Source: Eutreptiella sp. 'Long Island Sound 2002' (lineage: Eukaryota; Euglenozoa; Euglenophyceae; Eutreptiales; Eutreptiaceae). Taken from it: a stretch of 64,000 bases of DNA. The position numbers were made by a program, and so were the translations under genes. Location: NCBI GenBank assembly GCA_964036045.1, contig OZ038378.1, positions 169,818,106-169,882,105 of the forward strand, given 5' to 3'. Shown piece by piece: positions 1 through 12,400 of the stretch; the first letter of the stretch is position 1, and each line of letters starts with the position of its first letter. The notes below the pieces were generated by a model. That model was not told the DNA's origin and did not search any database. It worked only from the letters and a program-made list of their open reading frames with translations.

Positions 1-299
1 AGCCACCGCAGGAGGCTAGTTATTTACGGGGGGGTGCGGGGGTGTCCCCCGCATTGAGCGAAGCGAGCCGAAGTTGAGGGAGGTCCACATACAAGGCGGT
101 GCACGGGGGGGGGAGGGTTGGCGCGCTAGCGAGGCGCACGGGGGGGGGGGGGGGGTTGGCGTGGGGGGGCTTTGGCGCTAACGAGGCGCACGGGGGGAGG
201 GGGGGTTGGCGCTAACGAGGCGCGCGCCGAGCTCGATTTGCGCCTCGTATAACGAGGCGCGCAGTTTCAGCCAAACACTCCACGTACGGGTGTCTAGAC
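1..299. repeat. G-rich degenerate tandem repeat with a terminal hairpin
   Basis: From about 115 to 262 a short unit recurs: a run of 7 to 16 G, then TTGGCGCTAACGAGGCGCAC or a close variant. The last unit ends in an inverted repeat, GCGCCTCGT (240-248) and ACGAGGCGC (252-260), around a 3-nt loop. No gene is visible here. The G-runs could form quadruplexes (inference). Confidence 0.6.
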
Positions 300-453
300 A
301 TGGTTAGGTCGGCGAACACCAGCGCCCGCAACACACCATCTGATGTTGGTGACTCTGGTTCGGGCTGGTCGAACTTCGGCGGCGAATTGCGTGCCCTCCT
401 TTGGCCCCTGCCTCTCGGGTTGTACAGGTGCAGCTTCTCTGCCCGCTCACAAA

Positions 454-1145
454 CTACTTGCTCTCTCCATGTCCTGTCGTGGTCAGAGCTAGGCCATGGG
501 GTGTACGCGGCAGAATCAAGGGCAGCAACTGACGCATATCTGTCAACGTCGGGTCTTGGTCCGGCGCAATGGTACTCTTCGCGCGTGCATTCAGCAGCCG
601 GTTCTTGAGGATTCCCTCAAGATCCTCAATGTTGCATTTTTTTGGGTGCCCATGCATACACATGAAGGTCGGGTCACCGATTGCGTTCTGCCCCCCCCCC
701 CCGCCCTTGGAATCACAACAACTGTATTTTGTACACTGCAAAGCCACTGCTTGCGTCTCTACCCTCTTTTGCGCCTTTTTGTTAGGGGCTGGGCAAACTT
801 GCCATCCTCATTGTCATACTCGCCGTCAGGTGCATCACCAACGCCAGCAATCGCACGATCACTCTGCTCACAAAACCAAATCCGGTCCGGATCTTCATGG
901 TGGACGCCTGGTCCATCCGTCGCACTATGATCACCCCCCTCCTCCCAGCTTATGCCGTTCTGGTCCGCATGGGCAAGTGCATTCGCATCAGCATCTCCAC
1001 CGCCTTGGCCTTCAGCATCGCCATCATCGTGCAAGCCACAGCCATCAATGCCTTCCTCACCGGCCCCATCCACAGTTTCACACACGCCAAAGTCATCCAC
1101 ACGTGCGTCCCCATCACTGTCCTTCTCAATTTGAGCATCATACGC
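454..1145 (-). CDS. Possible minus-strand coding segments of an unrecognised protein
   Basis: Two adjacent open segments read like protein rather than shadow. The first (1145 to 759) is very acidic and Gly/Asp-rich and ends in a basic KRRKR cluster at a TAG. The second (about 747 to 454, another frame) has several Cys/His (a CCDS near its start, then CMHGHPKKC), followed by a helical-looking stretch (NIEDLEGILKNRLLNARAK). They would need a splice or frameshift to join; the gap is too short for an ordinary intron. No family recognised. The overlapping plus-strand ORFs, rich in His and Pro, look like the shadow. Confidence 0.25.
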
Positions 1146-1310
1146 CTATTGGGCCCGCGCCCGCCCTCGTGCATCTATCTGCTCCGCGCAAGAGGGGAAG
1201 GGTGGTTGGGGGGCACGGAGGGGATGCTGTGTGCCAAGCACACACCGATGCATCTGTTGCACATGGCCAGCATCACCGGCCATTGCATCGTTACCCGTGA
1301 CACACCATGA

Positions 1311-3241
1311 CCCAACCACGGATCACCGCAACACTGTTCATTGGCTGCCAATCACAGTAAACTGACCACCATTTGCTCAGCTGAGCAACGGTCACAGTCA
1401 AGTACAACCAAGGTGGTTGGAAATAGGGAGGGCTACTAGCCACCAGTAGCCCTCCCAATGCCATGAGTCATCACTAGCATCACCACGAGCATATTGCTAA
1501 CTGCTAGCCACTATCATCCGACTACCAGGCACCGACATTTAACCGCCTATCACAGTCAGTTGATTGCCAGTCACAGTCAACCATCAAATTGTATCGCTGG
1601 AAACGTATTGTGCAGTGTCATGACAGGGCTGTCCGGATTTTTCATCGAGGGCATTGATTGGTCATCTGCTGGCTTGTGCGCAATATGCCAGTTCAGTGTC
1701 AGGGTCGCTGGATATTTAGGGTAACACTGGTATTGGATTCCAGGAGTAAGAACTGTTGCGTTTCCCATCCAGACATTCTTCAATGTTTGTCTGTGTGCCA
1801 AGGGACAGCCATGCTGCCAACAGTTCCTTGGTATCTAGAGGTGTTGGACACCCGAAAGATGTGTGGGATGCTGGCTTTCAAAGGTGTGTTGAACAAGGGA
1901 GATAGATTGCACTTTTTATCAATGTACCTGCACATGAATTTTGTGTGTTATATTCAAGAAGAATGTTGTGCATGATGCCCCTTAACTTAGCTTGCATGCA
2001 ACACCAGTCACCTGCTACGTTTGGTGCTAAAGCAAGCTGCAATCTGTCCATTTTGTTTGCAAGAAATTGCATGTCACGAGATGCACCCCAAACACGTTGT
2101 TTGATGTTGAATGAGCGTTAACTTGTGTTGTATTTGCATGGAATACCATGGTATTTGACTTTGGGACATCACTATACAACAACCTAGGGGTACAACCGGA
2201 CCCAACAATACCTCCTCTTCAACCGGAAATTTCGCCCATACAAACCTCAATCGTGATTTGTATGAAATCAAAGTCAGTCCTGATTTCTCTTTTTTTTTTT
2301 TCCTGAAATTGGATTTCGCTGGATCTGGTGAAATTTTTTTGGGTTATGAAGTGTGAAGAGAGGCACAGAGGCTTTTTAACATGTATTTATCTCAGCATAA
2401 CAGTATCTTTTCATATCATATTGTCTGATTTCGACCCTATCTGGTCAATCCTCCAGAACTACACTAGGAGTTATGTGATTCAATTGATGCATATGCTAAG
2501 TAATGGTATTTTTCATACAGGACAATTTCCTATGCCACACTTAGAGTTCGTTTCGCCGGCTCCGGCGAAAGAATGTATCCACATGTTGTGGTGTTTCTCT
2601 TCAGTATGGTATATCACTAAATGCCGTTTCGGTGAATTCCTGTGTTTTTTTCTGACATCCTGCATTTCCATGATTCTAGTGATTCTAGTGATTTTCCACG
2701 CAAAATTACCAGAACCATTACTGGCATAACTTCTGGTGAAAGAAATTCAACCTCCATGCACCGAGTTGCTGCCTTTGGAGCCAAGCTGTACACATTGACG
2801 TCCCCAAGTTTGATGCACACTGAACAATTCTTCGTGGTACAGCGAATTGTAATTTTTCGTTGTGTGGTGTGTGTACAAAGCTCCACGACACTGGGTGCAC
2901 ATCATGAAAATTGTGGTTGCAGGAACGCTGTGTGTGATGCATGGAACACGGCACTATTTGTTGCGCTTTTTTCGCGTAAGAAGAACACTAATTTTGTTGT
3001 GCAGCACACTGGGTGCGAGGAGGTGGGCGTTTTCGAAGGGGGACGGGGGGGGCATAGCTTTGTGCCACCAGTAGGGCATGGTAGGCAGGGAGGGTAGGGC
3101 CAGGCATACCTCATTTTGTTTTGTTTTCAGCCTTTATGGTGTTGTTATTTGGACCCGTTGTTTGACCCATGATGTCCAAAATACTGTCTTTGCATAGCTC
3201 CTGTTGAACGTCCAGCCATACAGGGGTGTGAAGCAAGTATC
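1311..3241. other. Non-coding stretch upstream of the Tex-like gene
   Basis: No convincing ORF on either strand. The sequence is moderately AT-rich with short T-runs (for example 2290-2300). It precedes the first Tex exon, so any promoter or 5'UTR of that gene lies here, but I see no recognisable core promoter. Confidence 0.4.
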
Positions 3242-3427
3242 ATGACCTCACCAGACACGGACGTCATAAACCTTTGCGAAGCAGAAGACATCATCCCTGA
3301 GATGGCTCGGGGTTGTGCGACTCACAAGCCCAAAAAGGCGAAGATTGGGACAACAAAAGACACTGTACACGACCTCGCCAACACACCGACGGGATCGACC
3401 AAGCGCAAGAGAACTCTTAGTGAAAAG
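3242..3427 (+). CDS. Tex-like gene exon 1 (proposed start)
   Basis: It begins at an ATG (MTSPDTDVINL...) and runs 62 codons to AAG followed by donor GTCAGT, phase 0. It is rich in Lys, Thr and Asp, with two basic clusters (KPKKAK, KRKR) that look like nuclear localisation signals. It is assigned to the Tex gene because exons 2 and 3 repeat the same basic motif in the same phase; there is no Tex homology in this exon, so the start is inferred. Confidence 0.6.
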
Positions 3428-6400
3428 GTCAGTGTTCTAGGGTCCAGGGCACCCAAGTTATGCTGGATGGAAGTCGTGAGCATGATCCAATCTTTACTCA
3501 CACGCATTGCACCACACTACGCAGTGGAAGGCACTTATTGGAGCATGGCACATAACATTCGCCATTCCTTCTTGTTGTCCGTGCAAACCATGCACCCAGC
3601 AAATTGTTGAACGCCATTCTCTTGAGTTTGTGGTTCATGGATTGCACCAAACAAACCCCCGGTTGCCCCCGTGCAACAGCCCCCTCGTGTGCGCTTGCCG
3701 CTTTCATACCTGAGCCATAACCTCCACAATTAGAGCATCTTTTCTACTGCCCACCCGTACGAAATCTGCCCTTAGGGATCCCGCAAAAAACCGAAATGCC
3801 CTCCCGACGCCGAGCAATTGGATGAAGACAACAATGCCACTCCTGATGCTAAAGAGGCGATTTCTGATGTCCCGAACGACCTGACGGCCAAGCGCAAGAG
3901 GGCACCCAGCGCAAAGGTTTTCTTCAAGGGAGAGTATGTGGACCACGGGGAATGACAATATTAGGCGAGCTGTGCAATGTGCCCTAGCATGGCCGAGCGA
4001 CATGTACACACAGGACTGGCCCTCACAGTGGCATGAGAGAGCCGCGACTCGTGATAACAGCCGCTGGATGCAGGTTGCCTGGTGTTGCCATTTGTTTTCC
4101 AAGCAAGACAGGGCCAGGCACAAACCTCTGACTGGATCCTATAATCCTACAGAAGGAGAGCATGCTCTTTAGATGTAGCTTGAGGTGCCGCTGGGAGTAT
4201 TCTCGCAAGCACGTCAAAGTCTCGAGAAAGCTCCACAATTGAGACTGTGCCTGGTCGTTCGGCCACACGACGGCTCCGAGCCATCAAAGAAGGTCGGTGA
4301 GAAAAGGTATTTTCTGGGACCATGGTTTGGCTGTACGGCTGTGCAAGCTTTAGGGTGAGAAGTACGGCACAGGGGGCAAAAGGGCACCCATGGACAACCC
4401 CCACGAGGCGCACGACTGCCATGCGACGCCAGGCCGCACGCCCACAACCAAGAGGAAACGGCCCGGTACGCCGGCAACAGGCAGCCAGCAAGTAGCAAGG
4501 GGCCGCATGCACGGGTAGAACTGGGAGCGCCCATGCAAGAGGAGACAAGCGTCAGTGCAGGAGCCCGGAAAGGTGGGCCATGGGCACGCAGGCACAGAGG
4601 TCAAATAGCCCTCTGACACGGGAGGTTGTCGCCAAGGTGAGGACCCAGCTCCCGGGATCTGGGGCTTCTGGCAGCCCAGCTGCCAGACCCGGTATGGCCT
4701 GTGATCCTGCATGAGAGCTGACCCTGCTGCCCCACCTCCAAAATATGGTTTCCTCAACACACACACCTACGGACGACAAGATGTCACCGCTGGCCTGCAG
4801 GAGTGTGCACACCTGGTCGATCGAGAACTGCAACACCTTCTACCATCGGTTTCGGGTCTTGATGACCGGCCACAATCAGCACACACAACCGCGTGCAAAG
4901 TTCCACTATCTGATGCTCTCTGACCTGGAAATGTATTGGTTGGTTGAGAAGACGCCTTGGGTGCTTTGACCAGCTGCTGGCGCCGCCTGATCTGGTTTTT
5001 CGGTCGGCGGTGGGACCGAGACGTATTACATGTTTCGCATCAGGGCAGGATGCCAGATACCTTCTTGTATCGCAGCATTTTGCTGTTATTGCTCTGCATT
5101 GCGTTGAACACACATGGGCTTCGCAACCCTGTTCTCTGCCTTCAGCAACCTCGAAAGAAACCGAAATTGCCTTCTGATGGTGGGCTGTCAGATGAGGAAG
5201 ACGAGACCGCAGGTGATGCCTTGGGGAACGTGGCGGAACATTGCGTGACGGCAGATGACATGAACCGCATTGTGCCAACCATTGCAGCTGAGCTTTGCGT
5301 CAAATGCGACCAGGTACAAAGCCCGGTTGGGTTCGACTTGTCGGTTGTGACAGTTGTATCTTTTATGCGGTTTCCGCTGACTTTTGGTCACTCTTTATGG
5401 ATTGATGTGCGCGCCACATTGTGGTCTACATGCAGAATGCACCTTATGTGTTCTCGCCCTGCGCGACGTACTCCCTCACATCCGAGCCCAGTCAAAGCGA
5501 CAGACCGATTGGGCAAAGTCGGCAGAACCGGGTGTTCAATGTTGGGGACGGGGTCTGAACTGGGCATTGAGAACCGCATCTCACAATCCAGTGCACTCAC
5601 GCGTGAGACCGCAACGCATTGATGCGTGGCAAAAATGCGTGATCCGCATCGGGGGAGCATGTGGGCTGCGTCTTTAAGCAGGAAGAGAGGGGCTACTATG
5701 GAGGGCGGAGAGGCAAAAGTACGGGGCATTGGGTACCAACACCCTCGCAAGACGGTTCCGGGGAACAGCAACTGGGCGTTTCTCGGCACACATTTTTACA
5801 GCAACAGATTTCGGCAACAAGGTTACCCCCCGGGGGGGCGGCCGGGCCGGGTCCTTGTATGCGACCCCCCCCCAGCCCCCCCCCCTTCCCCCCGGGTTTT
5901 GAAAGATAGTGGTGCCGGGTCGGCCCCCAACAAGTGTCCCTAGAGAAAACTGTCCGGCGCCGAAGGCGCCAATTTTTTTTTCATACTATGTGTTTATACT
6001 CAAGGAACATCAACTATGACTGGTGAGGGACATCAAGAATGATTCACACATTGATGACTCTTGACAAAGTGAAATCAGCTTGCAAGTGAATCCCATCACC
6101 ACGAAGCCCACTTTCAAGGCTTTTTTGGACTTCTGAGGGGCCAAAATGCCCCAAAATGGGCTCAAAATGGGATCATTTCACCCGTTTGTGCACCCCAAAT
6201 GGTCTAGGATGAGGTTTGGAAAAACGCGTTTTTGACCCATTTTTGACCCATTTTTGGTCCCAAAACAGCCCATTTCCAAGGCATTTTGGGATTTTCGGAG
6301 GACCAAAATGGGCCACCACAAGCTCAAAACAGTCCAAAAATGTCTAGGATCATTTTTGAGAAAAGTCATCTTTTTGCCCCTATTGGACCCTGTTGACCCA

Positions 6401-9400
6401 TTTGGGCACCCACCTATTTGGGCTTGAGGTTGCAGCTTGCCGCAGCCTAGTGGGCCTAGGTATTGGGGTGTAGGCGTCCGTTTGGGCAATTCCGAGGGGT
6501 GGAAACCACAAAAAGTGGGGGGTTGCGGGTGGATTAGGTGCCCTCGGAATCGCATTTTGAGCCATGTAGCCAAAGATATGGCCTATTCTTGGTTTGTGGC
6601 TGTCGGCATTTGGAGCTTCTGGGGGCCTTTTTGGGCCGTTTCCGGGACATATCATGGAGTGAGAGGGCTGCAAAGAGCTCGTTGACACGGGGAAGTCAAG
6701 CCGCACGTGACTTGTACCCACCGTTTCCCTTCGTTTGGCTGTTTTGAATGTGTTCCAGGGCTTTTTTGGCCCAAAAATGGCTGTTTTTGGCCCTAAGCTG
6801 CAGTTTTTGAAACTGAGGTCCGCCACTTGCGAATCCCATTCCTGGCCACCACCGTCGAGTTTCCTGCTCAAACTTTGTGTGATCGTACTTCACACCCATA
6901 GGTATCATCCACCAAAATTTCACTCGAATCCAAAGCACCACGACGGAGTTCTGATTTTGGCCCATTTCGCGCGTGCTGCTTGCTTGCTTGCTTGCTTGCT
7001 AAACCTGGTAGGTCCATCCTAGACACTAAAAAGGGTTATAAAACCAAGACTGGTTCCACCAGCTCGGTGAACCTTAACCCTAATCAAGACTGAATATTGG
7101 GACCGAGCTGGTGGGGGAGGGAACATCAGCTATGACCGGTGAGGGACATCAAGAATGATTCACACATTGATGGCTCTTGACAAAATGAAATCAGCTTGCA
7201 AGTGAGCCCCATCACCACGAGGCCCACTTTCAAGGTTTTTTGGAATTCTGAGGGGCCAAAATGCCCCAAAATGGGCTCAAAATGGGCTCATTTCACCCGT
7301 TTGTGCACCCCAAATGGTCTAGGATGAGGTTTGGAAAAATGCGTTTTTGACCCATTTTTGACCCATTTTTGGTCCCAAAACAGCCCATTTTCAAGGCATT
7401 TTGGGATTTTCGGAGGACCAAAATGGGCCACCACAAGCTCAAAACGGTCCAAAAACACTTGTTTTAGCATCGCACATGGTCTAGGATCATTTTTTGAGAA
7501 AAGTCATCTTTCTGCCCCATACTGGACCCTGTTGACCCATTTGGGCACCCACCTGTTTGGGCTTGAGCTTGCAGCTTGCCGCAGCCTAGTGGGCCTAGGT
7601 ATTGGGGTCTAGGCGTCCAATGGGCCTAGGTATTGGGGTCTAGGCGTCCGTTTGGGCAATTCTGAGGGGTGGAAACCACAAAAAGTGGGGGGTCGCGGGT
7701 GGATTAGGTGCCCCCGGAATCGCATTTTGAGCCATGTAGCCAAAGATATGGCCTATTCTTGGTTTGTGGCTGTCGGCATTTGGAGCTTCTGGGGGCCTTT
7801 TTGGGCCGTTTCCGGGACATATCATGGAGTTAGAGGGCCGCAAAGAGCTCGTTGACACGGGGAAGTCAAGCCGCACGTGAAATGTACCCACCGTTTCCCT
7901 TCGTTTGGCCGTTTTGAATGCGTTCCAGGGCTTTTTCGGCCCAAAAATGACTGTTTTTGGCCCTAGACTGCAGTTTTTGAAACTGAGGTCCGCCACCTGC
8001 GGATCCCGTTCCCGGCCACCACCGTCGAGTTTCGTGCTCAAACTTTGTGTGATTGTACTTCACACTCATAGGTATCATCCACCAAAATTTCACTCGAATC
8101 CAAAACACCACGACGGAGTTCTGATTTTGGCCCATTTCGCGCGTGCTGCTTGCTTGCTGCTTGCTTGCTTNNNNNNNNNNNNNNNNNNNNNNNNNNNNNN
8201 NNNNNNNNNNNNNNNNNNNNNNNNNNNNNNNNNNNNNNNNNNNNNNNNNNNNNNNNNNNNNNNNNNNNNNNNNNNNNNNNNNNNNNNNNNNNNNNNNNNN
8301 NNNNNNNNNNNNNNNNNNNNNNNNNNNNNNNNNNNNNNNNNNNNNNNNNNNNNNNNNNNNNNNNNNNNNNACGACGACGGGCTAGGAGGGACATGAGGAT
8401 GGCAATGGTAACGTCGCGAGAGGGGGGCCTCCACGGGGGTGACCCGGGGGATCCTCCAGCATATCGCCGTCTTGTACAGTGAACACGGTGATACGGTCCG
8501 ACCCAACTGACACCAATATTCGCTCCCCCGTGCTCGCGTGCTTCTGAACTCTTCATTACATAACGTGGCCAACCAGCTCCTTCACAAATCGGATTAAAGA
8601 ATCGGGCTGTGAGACAAACCGGGCGGTCAGTTGCGGTTGAGGCTGGTGTGCGTTTGTGTAGGCGGGTCTTCTGCGTCCAAGGTGATGGTGCGGTGTTCCA
8701 GGATCCATCAAGTGAGCAAATGGCGGGGTACACGCTGTGGGTGGTCATGAAGACTCAGTACTCACTGCGTTCTCCCTTCTACATTGCGTTGCCCTCAGGT
8801 GTGGGCGACCGCCAAGCTGCTGGACGATGGAGCCAGCGTTCCTTTCATTGCGCGGTACCGAAAGGAACAGACCCGAGCCTCGAGGCCCCGCAGTTGCGGA
8901 ATCTGGAGGCCCGATTGGGCTGCCTCCGGGACCTGCACCAGCGCAAGCACGCGACGAAGAAGGCTTTGGAGAAAGTGGGCAAGTTGACCCCTGCTATAAC
9001 TCAGGTACGCCAGAGCAAGGGCGGCATCAACCTGAACGGGGGCTGCGGTCGATGGTGAGTGGTGCGGGTCAGCGCATGTACACAACTCGCATGAAACGCG
9101 CAGAGGATATGCTGTGGTGGAAGCATGTCACTGCACCGAATATGTGGCGCCGCATGGTCGTCCGCAGCGACCGTCCTTCATGATGGGGAAAGCTCTGGCA
9201 TCATTGGGGACGATTGAGGGAGTGAGGTGGGCATGACGCGAAAGCAGCATGTGCAGATGGACATGCAGTGCCGGGCATAGATTGTTGAGTGGGGGATTAC
9301 TTGCATCACCCGCCCCCCACTGATCTGACAATGCAGGGAGCTGATGGTGCGCTGACCTTTGCTAGGAGATATCACTTGACGAGTTGGTGCAGTTTCAGCA

Positions 9401-12400
9401 TCCTGTGGGAGCCTGCTAAAGGGATTGTCTTGTTGCGTTCGCTCCACCACCATCCCCCCGCCTACTGCGCAGGGTACGGGGTGCAGCACCCCTGTACCTG
9501 CCGGATCAGCCCCCCAACCCCCACCCCCCCCCGATGTGTGTGGGACACAATATGATTCCCCCGTGGTATAAGGGCATCGAGCCTCCCGCCGACGTGGCAG
9601 GACGCAGTCTTGCGTTTTGGCCTGTTGTGTGAGAGCCGCGCCTCATGTGGGACACAGGTTTGCGGGACGGCAATATCCGTTGCGCAGGGCTTTTTTGTTC
9701 TTTTTTTGGGGGGGGGGGGGGCTGGGGGCTAGGGCCCTCAAGTCGCACCACCTTGTGGAAGGAGGCGGGGTCTTCTTGGGCTTCATCATGAAACGACCCG
9801 CGTTCTCTCTATCAAACGCCTGCTCTGCAAACGTGGTCTAGTCATGGGTGCCGTCAGTTCCGTTATCTCTCCATCGCCGGTGTCGACTTTCTTCGCTGGT
9901 ACACAGGCCATTGATGCCGCAGAATCTAAGACTCGTCTGGAGGATGTGTACGCCCCGTTCCGAGCCAAGCGCACTACAAAGTCTGCCCAAGCGCGTGCGC
10001 TGGGCCTGGGCCCTCTGGCGGATGCCATCCGGAACCGCCCCGCTTCCGTCCCGTTTGATCACGCGAAGGATTTCGTAGATGGCGTCCGGGTGCCAACGGC
10101 TGCTGCAGCACTTGAGGGTATGCTTTGCGGCACGTTCACCTCTGTTTCGGTTGCTGAGTAGCCCCTGCCGCTGGCGTTCCGCTCAGAGGAGGCGACTTTT
10201 AAGATCTGGCAACTCGCGGTGTGTTGCGGGGATTGCGATTGAGTGCCAGGCCGTTGCTGAAAGCCGCATCGATTCGTGCGAGTGAACCTATTTATCTCGC
10301 ACATCCGGACCCTATCATCGGCCGGTTGGCATCGTGTGTCACCAGGCCCCCCGAAAAATGGTGTCCCTATTTTGATATAAAGATGAGGGCACGGGCCTGT
10401 GGGTGAGGCCAGATTTAGGGTCACAGTGCTGGTGCAACCACCAATGTTTGCTGTCCCCCTTTCAGGGTACAGCTTCAGGGGACAAGGGCTTCTTGTAGCG
10501 AACGGCAAACAGTCCCCTCTTTGCCCAATGGTGGTGAATAATGCTTGAAACATGAATTGAAGCCCCACAGCGTTTGGCCGAAGACCTCCATGGTGGCAGC
10601 CGGGTACGGCCGCTGTGAATGGAGGGGGTGCGCTCAAGAAGAGCAGCAACAAAAGAAAGGATGGTGTTTGCGGGCCCTTTTGAAAATTTAGTGGCCTGTG
10701 CTGCGTACCAGACGCGTCAAAGCAACAGAAACGACAAACAAAGACTTCGGCAACCGTTTGTTTTGATTGGCACCCCTCAGTCATCCTTCCCCAGCCGCTG
10801 ACAAGAGAAGAAAAGATTCCAAGATGCCAAGCTGCTGTTGCCCCTTTTCGTGCTGTGGATTGCGTCCAAGACCCCGATGGCGATGAATGATGATGAATAT
10901 CACTGTTGGCATGACATGTTTATGGTGCCTTTTACGCACCATAAACAGTCAACTGCCCAACGACACTGTGCAGTGGTGCGTTCTGTATGTGCTGGGGTGG
11001 GTGGCAAGGGGGTCAGCTTTGGGTGAAAAATCCGTCGGAACTGATTTATTCCAAACGTGACCAGAGACGGGTTGGTGGTGCTTTTGGGCCCCCGGGGGGG
11101 CGGCCGGGCCCGGTCCTTGTATGCGATACCCCCCAGCCCCCCCCCCCCCCCGAGGTTTGAAAGATAGCGGTGTGGGGGCCATGGCGCCAACGGCGCCAAA
11201 TGTTTGGTCCCATGCTTAGTTGAGAGGGGTACTATGCCTTTAGTCTTTAAGACCCTTAAGACTTTCTTCCTGGCAAAGACGAGATATCGCTATTATCGCA
11301 TACATACCTCTATACCCCCATACCTCCAGACACCCCCTTGCGGTATGCATGTGATAGTAGTGGGTTGCGCGCAGCCCCCCCCCCCCGGCCAAGCCAATAC
11401 CCCCCCCCCACCACCCTCCCGCCGACCCCCGCCCCCCCCCCCCCCGCAAGTTTTGACAGATAGCTGGGGGGGATGTCGCATCAGGACCAGTCGTTGTCGC
11501 CCCCCCGGGTTTGGGCCATTACCACCGCATGTACCTCGCTTCTCGCGCCTTAACATTAGAAAGGTGGGGCATGCTGTTTTATACCTACAAGCAGGTTCAA
11601 CTTGTGTCAAACGTCATATATTTGCTACATGTTCATTGCAATACGGAAGCATTTTCAAGATGGAGATCACAACAAGAAACTCGAACTCAAGCCACGGTGG
11701 ACCACGGATTGTCTTTTGTGTAAGTCCCAGTTTGACAAGTGGATCACTCTAGCAAAATACGACTTTCGGGAATCACACGCCTACGTAGAGCATTTGTGAA
11801 GGACAAACGACCACAGTGGGTTCGAAGGAATGCGTATTCAATGTATAACTATTACTCTCAGGCACACGTCAGACGTATTGAAACCTACATAATACGTATT
11901 CAAAATCATATGGCACAAGCTCTGGTTCGTCGACCCCTCTCCATTGTAAATCCCTAGTCGAACCCCCACATTTCCTGCATCCAGTGCCGTTCTAGCTGTC
12001 GCTGAAGCCCGTCTGCCCCCTTCCACGTGCAGGTGCGCAGCATATTCTCGTCGATTTATTCGCAGAGGAGCCGGACCTGGTGGGCCAATGCCGCCAGTTC
12101 GTTTTGAGGACTGCTGTGGTGCGCCTTTGCTGTCCTCGGACTCTAGGATGCATAGCCCCATGCAGCGGAGACCTTTCATAGTACAGTGCCTCATGCTGCA
12201 GATCAAAAGCTGGCATGAAGTGCATAATCTGTAGAAGCTGCATTAGCGCTCATTGCACTCCACCTCACCAAGCCCCATGGACTTGAGACCCGAAAATGCT
12301 TTTTCCGCCCAAAATAAAATAATGAATCCAGACTCAACGCTAGATTTGCGAAATGGTAAGAATTTCAGACGGCCCAAGCCCCAAACTGGACAGGATCTGA

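Noticed and set aside
300-1310. His/Pro/Ser-rich plus-strand ORFs up to 243 codons
   Set aside because: Biased composition matching the shadow of the minus-strand acidic frame; no motif.
7060-7085. Telomere-like CCTTAACCCTAA
   Set aside because: Barely one and a half units, not tandem, and within a repeat spacer.
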